Shown piece after piece: positions 34,222-40,339 of a stretch of 40,339 nucleotides of DNA. Positions within the stretch are counted from its first letter, which is position 1. Each line of letters starts with the position of its first letter. The position numbers and the translations under genes were made by a program. The notes beneath the pieces are model-generated. The model saw nothing but the letters and a program-made list of their open reading frames with translations, made no database searches and had not been told where the DNA came from. Source of the stretch: Deltaproteobacteria bacterium (GTDB lineage Bacteria > Myxococcota_A > UBA796 > SXON01); the NCBI GenBank assembly GCA_947490345.1, contig CANLGL010000051.1, positions 1 to 40,339 on the forward strand. The letters run 5' to 3'.

Positions 34222-35646
34222 TCACGGCACCGACGTCCGCCACGGCACGTGCTCGCCGGTGAACATGATCAGGCCGGACACGTCGAAGCCGAGCGACCAG
34301 ACCAGCTCGCCCGCGGGCGTGCGCTCTTCGAGGCGAGGGGGGCCGTGGCCGGCCCCGGAATCTTGCGAAATCGTCGTGAGAAAGTTTCCGTTCGGCATGG
34401 CCTCGACATCGCCACCGCCATGCACCCTGGCGTCGACGGGGAATCGGACGACCTCCGTCGCGATCATGCCCGCGTGGTCCAGCGAGAGCACCTGGACGGC
34501 GCTGACCTCCGCGGAGATCGCCCGGTTGTCGAAGAGCAAAAGGCTGCCATCCGCGAGCAGCTGAGCGGAATGCTGCGCGTCGAACCACGTGCCGGTGGTG
34601 AGCGTGAAGTCGCCGTCAGCGCCGAGCCGCCACGCCAGGCTGGCGTCGGCGTGGTTGACGCCAACGACCCAACTCTGGTGGCGCAACGACACCAGCACCT
34701 CGTCTCGAAGAGCGTCGTAGTACAGGCGGTTCGCGTGCGTCCAGTCGACGTCGATTTCCTCGATATTGCCGCTGATGTCCGCGTCGATCCGGGAGGTGTC
34801 GAGGTCGTCGAAGGTGGACCACGACCACACGTTGACGTCGTCTTTGTCGTACTCACGGATGACGTTGCCGCGGACCATCTGCCCCGCGATGTCCTGATCC
34901 TCGACCTGGATGGTGAGGACGTTGCCGTCGGGCAGCACCTCGACGTCATGTCCCACCCCGGACACCGTCAGGTTGCGCTCCACCGAGGCGTCGGGGGCCA
35001 CAAACCAGGTGCGCTTCGCCGTGATGACCGACACCGTGCCGTCGGTCATCCGGCGGGAGAAGCGCGACAGTGCCAGCTCCTCTACGAGCTCGCCGGCATC
35101 GAGGTACCAGACGACGTGGCCCTCGCGATCGTACCCCAAGAGCGCCAGTCCGAAATCGGGATCGTCCTTGGTGACCGGAGTCGCCAGGAAGATATCGCCC
35201 GGGTCGCCGCCGGCCTGGATGACCGCCGGCCAGGTGAGGAAGTCGCCGACGGGCAACGCGCCGGTCGTGAAGGTCTGGGCCTCCATCCGCGAGACTTCCA
35301 CGCCACCACGGTAGACGATGGGCGTAAGCGTCCAGACGGTCTGGGCGCGCATCCCCAAAACGTCCACGGTGTGCCAGTGACCGAGCGCGCTGCGCTGGGT
35401 GCGGAACGTACCGGTGCCCTCCGCGGTGAACTCAAGCTCGATCTCAGCCTGCTCTACCACCGCGATCGTCGCGATCGCCGCGACCGTCATCCGGGGGTTC
35501 GCCGCGACGCTCCAGGCATCTTCGGTGGGGGGTGCGCGGCCGGTGTCGGCGGTGTCCGCGGTGTCCGCCGTGTCGACCGCGGCGGTGTCGCCGGTGTCCG
35601 TTGCACCCGGGGCAGCCGTGCAGCCCAGCAGAAGGAGCAAGGTCAT
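34222..35646 (-). CDS. Arylsulfotransferase (ASST)-like lipoprotein
   Basis: A 474-residue exported protein. MTLLLLLGC is a short lipobox signal, followed by a DTGDTAAVDTADTADT linker. The propeller-like domain has GYDREGHVVWYLD, GHDVEVLPDGNVL, VDWTHANRLYYD, SLRHQSWVVGVN, QHSAQLLADGSLLLFDNR and a C-terminal EAMPNGNFLTT. These are ASST-family blade motifs; the His of THAN and of GHDVEVLP are candidate sulfate carriers. THAN is shared with the ASST-like protein at 4764-6209. ATG 35646 overlaps the gloB stop as TGATG, indicating coupled translation. The actual substrate, and whether it transfers sulfate, are unknown. Confidence 0.75.
   Translation of the reverse strand: MTLLLLLGCTAAPGATDTGDTAAVDTADTADTADTGRAPPTEDAWSVAANPRMTVAAIATIAVVEQAEIELEFTAEGTGTFRTQRSALGHWHTVDVLGMRAQTVWTLTPIVYRGGVEVSRMEAQTFTTGALPVGDFLTWPAVIQAGGDPGDIFLATPVTKDDPDFGLALLGYDREGHVVWYLDAGELVEELALSRFSRRMTDGTVSVITAKRTWFVAPDASVERNLTVSGVGHDVEVLPDGNVLTIQVEDQDIAGQMVRGNVIREYDKDDVNVWSWSTFDDLDTSRIDADISGNIEEIDVDWTHANRLYYDALRDEVLVSLRHQSWVVGVNHADASLAWRLGADGDFTLTTGTWFDAQHSAQLLADGSLLLFDNRAISAEVSAVQVLSLDHAGMIATEVVRFPVDARVHGGGDVEAMPNGNFLTTISQDSGAGHGPPRLEERTPAGELVWSLGFDVSGLIMFTGEHVPWRTSVP
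35543..35598 (-). repeat. Nine-base periodic repeat encoding an Asp-Thr-Ala/Gly linker
   Basis: GTGTC (plus strand) recurs every nine bases at 35543, 35552, 35561 and 35570, then at 35585 and 35594. On the coding strand it gives GDTAAVDTADTADTADTG directly after the lipobox. Such linkers tether lipoproteins away from the membrane; the short period makes copy number prone to slippage. Confidence 0.75.
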
Positions 35647-36320
35647 CAGAAGTGGTCCCGGCGGCGGCGCAAAGCCGCGAAGGTGGCAACGCCCGGGACG
35701 GTGCCCAAGGTCGCCGCGAGATCGACGTCAGCAGCGCGAAGGAAGAGGTTGGTGAGCACTTCGAGCCCCATCGTAGCCGGCGGCGGCAGCGCCTGCCGGT
35801 CGGTCCTGACGATGCTTCGCGTGAACGCGAGGTTCTTTTCGGCGTAGTCGTGACCGAACCACACTCGGGTCGTCGGTGGGAGCGCGGCAAGGCGGGCGAG
35901 TGAGGCGAACATCATCGCCGCGTCCCCCTCGAAGAGCCGGCCGCAACCCATGGCGAACATCGTGTCGCCCACGAAGACGTCGCCGTCGGGATCGTAGAAC
36001 GCCAGCGCGTCCAGCGTGTGACCCGGCACCGCCATGATCCGCACCCCATCGAGCTCATCGCCCTCGGCAAGGTGATGCGTGAGCCCCTCGATCGGGCGCC
36101 GCCCGCTGCCGTAAACCTTCAGCCCGGGGAATCGAGCCGCGAGCTCGACGACGCCGCCGACGTGATCCCAGTGATGGTGGGTGCACCACACCGCATCGAG
36201 CGAGGCGCCATCGAGCCGATCGAGGACCGCCGCCGCTTCGGAGGGGTCGATGATCACGCGGCGCTCAGGCAGCCAATAGGCGTAGTTGTCGGTGAGGCAG
36301 GGGATGGGGACGACGTTCAT
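35646..36320 (-). CDS. gloB: Hydroxyacylglutathione hydrolase-like metallo-beta-lactamase fold protein
   Basis: A 224-residue cytoplasmic hydrolase. THHHWDH (residues 47-53; His48, His50, Asp52, His53) is the binuclear metal motif; further ligands lie in VPGHTLDALAF, FVGDTMFAMGCGRLFEG and WFGHDYAEKNLAFT. This order, and the GRLFEG and GHDYAEKNL segments, are typical of glyoxalase II, which releases D-lactate and glutathione from S-lactoylglutathione. It is shorter than E. coli GloB (251) at the C-terminus, so the acyl-glutathione-binding end is partly different. ATG 36320; coupled to the downstream ASST-like gene. Confidence 0.85.
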   Translation of the reverse strand: MNVVPIPCLTDNYAYWLPERRVIIDPSEAAAVLDRLDGASLDAVWCTHHHWDHVGGVVELAARFPGLKVYGSGRRPIEGLTHHLAEGDELDGVRIMAVPGHTLDALAFYDPDGDVFVGDTMFAMGCGRLFEGDAAMMFASLARLAALPPTTRVWFGHDYAEKNLAFTRSIVRTDRQALPPPATMGLEVLTNLFLRAADVDLAATLGTVPGVATFAALRRRRDHF

Positions 36321-36387
36321 GACGGTGAGTTATCAGCCGCTCACCGATGAGGAAGCCGCCATCCTGATCCACGGATAGCCCTCGCGC

Positions 36388-36888
36388 GTGGTGCTCCTCC
36401 TCTGGTCCTGCACGGCTTCCCAACCCGCTGCTGACGAAAACGCGGACGCGCGCAAGTGCGGCCCGCCGTCATTAGCGGAGGAGGGGTGCCCAATCGATGC
36501 TTGCGCGTCAGGGTGCTCTTCGGTCGAGTCGGGCATCGCCTGCTGCGCCGAGGCACATGGTTACGGGAACTTCGATGACTACAACCTCGAACGGCTGACG
36601 GGCGCGTGCGCGGGGGCCGACTGCAACGAGGACCTCTACCTCAGTCCACCTGCGGCCCTGTGCGCCGCCCAGGTGCACGGGCTCGAATCGGGGATCGGCT
36701 GGTGTGGTTCGACGTTCGAATTCGTCGGGCACGCGGCCACGTGGATGGGCATCAACACCGGCCTCAACGAGTGTGTCGACGGCCGCGAGTTCGGGGATGT
36801 CGGCTACGACATGATCCACATAGACGCGCGGACCGGCGAGTACACGGATGCTTCGCAGGCGGTGGGCATCGCCGAGTGCCCGGAGTAG
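36388..36888 (+). CDS. Cys-rich lipoprotein of unknown function
   Basis: A 166-residue product from GTG 36388 (GTG 36391 is equally possible). VLLLWSC gives a minimal lipobox, and the mature part contains many Cys in short spacing (RKCGPP, EGCPIDACASGCSS, IACCAEAHGYG, TGACAGADCNED, ALCAAQ, WCGSTF, NECVDG and AECPE), suggesting multiple disulfides. No domain was recognised. It is divergent from gloB across 67 bases. An opposing open frame (36508-37029) covers most of it but shows no protein features. Confidence 0.6.
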   Translation: MVLLLWSCTASQPAADENADARKCGPPSLAEEGCPIDACASGCSSVESGIACCAEAHGYGNFDDYNLERLTGACAGADCNEDLYLSPPAALCAAQVHGLESGIGWCGSTFEFVGHAATWMGINTGLNECVDGREFGDVGYDMIHIDARTGEYTDASQAVGIAECPE

Positions 36889-36921
36889 CGTCGGGGCGCT
36901 GTGGAGGCACAAGTACAGGCA

Positions 36922-37117
36922 CGCCGCCGACGCGTAGTCGCCCCGAAAAGCCCGCCGCCGACGCGTAGTCCCCTCGAAAAGCACAATTGGCGCGTCGTCG
37001 GGGATAGGGCGTCGAACCAACGCCGACAATTCGCGCTCACCACGGCGCGATCAGCCGCAAAACTGCTTTTGGAGCTGGCTACGCATCGGAAAGCTGCTTT
37101 TCGAGGCGACTACGCTG
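36922..37117. repeat. Inverted pair of 31-base direct repeats in a gene-free stretch
   Basis: Two copies of CGCCGCCGACGCGTAGTC followed by CGAAAAGC start at 36922 and 36953 (period 31). Two related copies in the opposite orientation begin at 37063 and 37094 (CTGCTTTTGGAGCTGGCTAC and CTGCTTTTCGAGGCGACTAC), also 31 apart. The arms can fold into a large imperfect cruciform around about 80 bases that contain two ACAATT(G/C) motifs. This explains the 347-base interval 36889-37235, where I see no gene. It may be a REP/MITE-like element, a regulatory site or a decayed insertion. Confidence 0.75.
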
Positions 37118-37235
37118 CTTGCGCAGCGGCGACGCCCTCCGCGGCGGGGCCGCCTCCGCGCAGGCTCAAACAGCCCGCGATGGGCGGCACGCATCGCGGC
37201 CGTCCCCCGCGATAAGCCGCGCCCGCGGAGGTGCG

Positions 37236-39032
37236 ATGCGTGACTTGCGGGCTTTCCTCGACGTGCTCCGTCGTGAGGGCGAGCTGGTGGAGATCGACAC
37301 TGAGGTCGATCCCCACCTTGAGATGGCGGAGGTGCACCGCCGGGTGATCGCCGGCGGTGGCCCGGCACTGTTGTTCAAGAGGGCGAAAGGGTCGAGCTTC
37401 CCGGTCGTCACCAACCTTTTCGGCTCGAAGAAGCGCGTGGACCTGGCTTTCGGCACCCGCGCTGCGGCCTTCGTCAAACGCGCCGCCGGGCTGCCCCACG
37501 AGCTGATGCCACCCTCGCTGGGCAAGCTCTGGGGTCTGCGCGACTTCGGCATGCAGGCGCTCAGCGTCGGCCTGCGCCAGAGCACCCGCGGCCCCGTCCG
37601 CGAGGTCGAGAGCGCCCCGAAGCTCACCCAGATCCCGATGCTCACCAGCTGGCCCGAGGACGGCGGCGCCTTCGTGACCCTGCCGCTGGTCTACACGGAG
37701 CACCCCGAGACCGGCGCCCACAACCTGGGCATGTACCGCATTCACCGCAAGGCCGACGATCGTACCGGCATGCACTGGCAGATCGGCAAGGGCGGCGGCT
37801 TCCACCACCACCTCGCGGAGTCACGCAACCAGGCGCTGCCGGTGAACCTCTTCGTCGGCGGTCCTCCTGGGCTCATTGCCAGCGCCATCGCACCGCTGCC
37901 CGAGAACGTCCCCGAGCTGCTGTTGGCCTCGCTGCTCGGCGGCGAGCGCCTGCGCCGGTGCGACAACCCTGCCGGCCCTTTGCCGCTGGTCGCCGACTGC
38001 GAGTTCGCCTTTGTCGGCGAGGTCCCGCCGCACCTCAGCGAGCCCGAGGGCCCCTTCGGCGACCACTACGGCTACTACTCCCTGCAGCACGACTTCCCCG
38101 TGTTCCAAGTCAGCCGGATGTTCCACCGGAAGGACGCGATCTGGCCGGCGACCATCGTCGGGAAGCCGCGGCAGGAGGACTTCTTCCTGGGCGACTGGCT
38201 CCAGGAGCTCTTGTCGCCACTGTTTCCGTTGGTCATGCCCTCCGTGCGGCAGCTGTGGAGCTACGGCGAGACCGGCTACCACGCGCTTTCAGCGGCGGTC
38301 GTGCAGGAGCGCTACCGACGCGAGGCCATGGCCAGCGCCTTCCGGATTCTCGGCGAGGGCCAGCTCTCGCTCACCAAGTTCCTGCTCCTGCTCGACCAGC
38401 CGATGGACCTGGGCGACTTTCCCCGGGTGCTGGAGCACGTCCTGGCCCGTTTTCGCCCCGAGACCGACCTCTATGTCTTCTCGAACCTGTCGATGGACAC
38501 CCTCGACTACGCCGGGCCCGCCATCAACGAGGGCAGCAAGGGGGTGATGTTGGGGGTGGGCGAGCCAGTCCGTGAGCTGCTGCGCTCTTTTCGCGGTCCC
38601 CTCCCCGTCGGCGTCGACAAAGCGGTCGCCTACTGCGGCGGCTGCCTCGTGGTGAGTGGTCCCGCCTACGTTTCCGAGCCGACCGCCGCCGATCGGCTCG
38701 CCGATTCGTTCCCGGGCTGGCCGCTGGTGGTGTTGGTGGACGACGCCGACCAGGCCACCCGGAGCGACAGCCGCTTTTTGTGGACCGCGTTCACGCGCAT
38801 GGAGCCGGCCGCCGATCTGCACGCCCGCCAGCGCATTGCCCGCAACCACGTCGTCTACGAAGGGACGCTGGTGCTCGACGCCCGGATGAAGCCCACCTAC
38901 CCACGCGAACTGTTCTGTGACCCTGACACCGCCGCAACTGTGGGCCGCCGCTGGAAGGAGTACTTCCCCACTGTCAACGTGGAGATGGGCGACTCGGATG
39001 TGGGGCATCTGGATGCGAGCGCGTCGCGCTGA
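37236..39032 (+). CDS. ubiD: UbiD-family prenylated-FMN decarboxylase
   Basis: A 598-residue decarboxylase of the UbiD family, which uses prenylated FMN and a UbiX-type partner (not in this window) to remove carboxyl groups from aromatic or unsaturated acids. Start MRDLRAFLDVLRREGEL, metal and cofactor segments around NLGMYRIHRK and MHWQIGKGGGFHH, and the catalytic loop EPEGPFGDHYGYYS with its Glu are visible. It is longer than E. coli UbiD (497), like the roughly 600-residue enzymes annotated in ubiquinone or futalosine-menaquinone pathways. ATG 37236 has GGAGGT just upstream; the earlier open frame runs through repeats and is not used. The pathway is not fixed by context. Confidence 0.92.
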   Translation: MRDLRAFLDVLRREGELVEIDTEVDPHLEMAEVHRRVIAGGGPALLFKRAKGSSFPVVTNLFGSKKRVDLAFGTRAAAFVKRAAGLPHELMPPSLGKLWGLRDFGMQALSVGLRQSTRGPVREVESAPKLTQIPMLTSWPEDGGAFVTLPLVYTEHPETGAHNLGMYRIHRKADDRTGMHWQIGKGGGFHHHLAESRNQALPVNLFVGGPPGLIASAIAPLPENVPELLLASLLGGERLRRCDNPAGPLPLVADCEFAFVGEVPPHLSEPEGPFGDHYGYYSLQHDFPVFQVSRMFHRKDAIWPATIVGKPRQEDFFLGDWLQELLSPLFPLVMPSVRQLWSYGETGYHALSAAVVQERYRREAMASAFRILGEGQLSLTKFLLLLDQPMDLGDFPRVLEHVLARFRPETDLYVFSNLSMDTLDYAGPAINEGSKGVMLGVGEPVRELLRSFRGPLPVGVDKAVAYCGGCLVVSGPAYVSEPTAADRLADSFPGWPLVVLVDDADQATRSDSRFLWTAFTRMEPAADLHARQRIARNHVVYEGTLVLDARMKPTYPRELFCDPDTAATVGRRWKEYFPTVNVEMGDSDVGHLDASASR

Positions 39033-39268
39033 GTGCACAAGGCTGGTGTCGACGCCGGCGGGGAGCCAAAGGCCCAGGTCCCGGTGCGGGTCGCGCCGAA
39101 CCCTTCCCGGACCGAGGGGCGTGCCGGCGCCGGAGGCGCCGTCGGCCTCCCTGCGCGCTCCGGCCGGAGGCCGTCGGTCGCGACGCTGCGGGCGCCGCGA
39201 CCGGGCGCGACTCAGGGTGGTGTTGCTGTCGCGACAGTGTCTGCGTCGCGCCCGCGCTTCGGTCCGCC

Positions 39269-39532
39269 TCACGCGGGGGGGCGCCTCCGCGGTGGCAGAT
39301 CGGTCTCTCCGGGGTCCAGACCTAGTTCGGTGCTGGGAAGGCCCCGCCGGTCGACACGCAGCCAGGTCGCCGAGCGGAGTGCCGAAACGCCGGGGACGTC
39401 GGGGCGGGCATCCACGACTTCCGCCCAGACCGTCGCGGGGACGACGACCTCTCCGAAGGCTGTCGCCAGCAGGTCGAGAGCCCCTACACGCGACAGGTAG
39501 ACCAGCGGTGAGCTGTCCGCAATGACCAGCAC
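39269..39532 (-). pseudogene. Truncated DUF3368-type PIN toxin
   Basis: From GTG 39532 the product reads MLVIADSSPLVYLSRVGALD, then FGEVVVPATVWAEV and ELGLDPGETD, the normal N-terminal two thirds of DUF3368 PIN-fold toxins. It then passes into LPPRRRPPA and stops at 87 residues, whereas the family is usually about 150-160. The missing part (the helix after LDPGE and the GTLG-type C-terminus) is not cleanly readable in any frame downstream to about 39100, though a DRR..GT-like remnant appears in another frame. The toxin is therefore probably inactive, or the C7 run at 39275-39281 on the coding strand marks a frameshift. It starts seven bases after its antitoxin. Confidence 0.7.
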
Positions 39533-39539
39533 GCCGACC

Positions 39540-39806
39540 TCAGCTGCGCTTCGGTTCGATACGGTCGAGTTCGCGGCGGAAGTCGTCGAGATCGTAGTCG
39601 ATCGCGTACAACCCGTGCTTCCCGGCCTCGATCAGGAAGGCGTCGAGCGACATCTCGAGCGCGCGCGCCGCCGCCGCCCGCGTCAATGTCCCGCCGCGTA
39701 CCTCGTCAATCACCAGCAGCAGGCGCGCGCGATCAGCCAGCGCAGCCGGAGCCTGCGCCGCCAGGGGGGCTGGAACGTCGAAGGTGATCCGAACTGCGTG
39801 GGCCAT
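39540..39806 (-). CDS. UPF0175-type antitoxin
   Basis: An 88-residue protein from ATG 39806 (ATG 39815 is an alternative). TRAAAARALEMSLDAFLIEAGKHG is the helix-turn-helix-like core of UPF0175 proteins, with the usual C-terminal DYDLDDFRREL. UPF0175 genes are regularly paired with DUF3368 PIN toxins, as here, and act as antitoxin and operon repressor. The N-terminus overlaps the end of the gene that comes in from the right edge. Confidence 0.8.
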   Translation of the reverse strand: MAHAVRITFDVPAPLAAQAPAALADRARLLLVIDEVRGGTLTRAAAARALEMSLDAFLIEAGKHGLYAIDYDLDDFRRELDRIEPKRS

Positions 39807-40339
39807 CCCGATGAACATAGCCCTGAAGCGCGCTGCGGCAATGGCTGGTGCCTTCATCCACGGCTGCGCGGTGTCCGCACCGCCGCCGCGGCAGCTGGTA
39901 TGCCGTCCCCACCAGCGAATCCAGCCCCGCGTACACCCGCGTCTCGTCGCTGCCTGCCGCGGCGACTGCGTGCTCGCCAAACGCGCCTGCATCCGCGAGC
40001 ATCTCCAGCCCGTCCATGATGACCGACCCGTTCTTGTCGGTGCCCATCGGCACGAAGGCCCCGCCCTCCAGCCGGCCCACCGCGATCCCGTCGATCGCCA
40101 CCGTCATCACCCCATCCCCGCTCCCATCGACACCCGCCACCGGCGCGTCCGACAGGCTCGGGCCCCACATCTGGGCGCGGACGTTCGCCGTGGTGTCGTC
40201 TCCATCGGCGTCTACGGCAACCGGCGTCCCGTAGGCGTCGCGGGTGATCACGTGGCGGATGCCTACCGGCGTGCCGATGCCCCATTCGAGCCCGTCGGCA
40301 TCCCGAAGGATGTCCAGGCCGCGGTGATCGGTCGTGACC
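39733..40339 (-). CDS. Unknown protein, 5' end outside window
   Basis: An open frame enters from the right edge and ends at 39733. The upstream part reads TTDHRGLDILRDADGLEWG and VITRDAYGTPVAVDADGDDT, with further Asp/Gly-rich stretches (AGVDGSGDGVMTVAIDGIAV, GTDKNGSVIMDGLEML) suggestive of a secreted beta-rich or calcium-binding protein. The last 50 residues become Arg/Ser-rich and overlap the antitoxin gene by 74 bases, so the true end may be earlier, after a frameshift near 39895. No family was recognised. Confidence 0.4.
   Translation of the reverse strand, partial: VTTDHRGLDILRDADGLEWGIGTPVGIRHVITRDAYGTPVAVDADGDDTTANVRAQMWGPSLSDAPVAGVDGSGDGVMTVAIDGIAVGRLEGGAFVPMGTDKNGSVIMDGLEMLADAGAFGEHAVAAAGSDETRVYAGLDSLVGTAYQLPRRRCGHRAAVDEGTSHCRSALQGYVHRDGPRSSDHLRRSSPPGGAGSGCAG

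Noticed and set aside
34249..35847. Plus-strand open frame of 532 codons
   Set aside because: Antisense to the ASST-like gene and gloB, both of which have clear motifs.
36922..36982. CRISPR array
   Set aside because: There are only two direct copies per arm, no unique spacers of regular length, and no cas genes.
36508..37029. Minus-strand open frame opposite the Cys-rich lipoprotein
   Set aside because: No domain or signal; its N-terminal part is made of the 31-base repeats.
38289..39272. Minus-strand open frame of 327 codons
   Set aside because: Mostly antisense to ubiD. Only its first part may overlap the decayed toxin remnant.

Overview
The window is GC-rich, gene-dense chromosomal DNA. 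It most resembles Myxococcota (the former Deltaproteobacteria). The signs are several lipoproteins with Asp/Thr/Gly-rich linkers after the lipobox, a Cys/Asp-rich metal-binding-like C-terminus, a Hanks-type kinase with an HRDVSPSN catalytic loop and PEGA domains, and many GTG or TTG starts. No rRNA or marker gene fixes the lineage, so this placement is inference.

Layout. 1-434 holds the start of a four-helix-bundle (S23/IVP-like) gene cut by the window edge and a double-CDGSH iron-sulfur protein. 493-6209 (+) is a run of ileS, a radical SAM gene overlapping it by GTGA, and an arylsulfotransferase-like lipoprotein. 6218-12980 (-) is an information-processing block in transcription order murA, dnaG, rpoD, a tRNA with anticodon UAU, a zinc-ribbon coiled-coil protein and a THUMP rRNA methyltransferase. 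Two of its junctions are TGATG stop/start overlaps. 13120-20586 (+) is one 2488-residue gene encoding two pentapeptide-repeat blocks, long Ala/Arg/Glu-rich helical regions with DNA-level tandem repeats, membrane segments and about 900 residues of TPR-like repeats.

20719-31225 is accessory and envelope-related. It holds a radical SAM/SPASM protein with a second, cluster-less half, a glycosyltransferase with a coiled-coil tail, two frameshifted secreted-protein genes (one broken at a ten-base C tract, the other a kelch/M1-peptidase gene with apparent breaks in two places), a lipoprotein, a membrane-anchored sulfotransferase-like protein and a second radical SAM/SPASM protein. 31351-32037 is a Phd/VapC-type toxin-antitoxin pair with a recognisable promoter. 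32152-36888 has two small Cys-rich lipoproteins, the Ser/Thr kinase, and a gloB/arylsulfotransferase-like pair. 36889-37235 has no gene but carries 31-base direct repeats in inverted arrangement. 37236-39032 is a UbiD-family decarboxylase. 39269-39806 is a UPF0175/DUF3368 toxin-antitoxin pair whose toxin is truncated, and a gene of unknown function runs off the right edge.

The most interesting items are the giant pentapeptide/coiled-coil/TPR protein, the coexistence of tRNA-Ile(UAU) with an IleRS whose HIGH motif reads GVHH, the homopolymer-interrupted gene at 24138-24147, the duplicated and degenerate radical SAM protein, and the inverted repeat cluster near 37000. No CRISPR array, insertion sequence or rRNA was seen.
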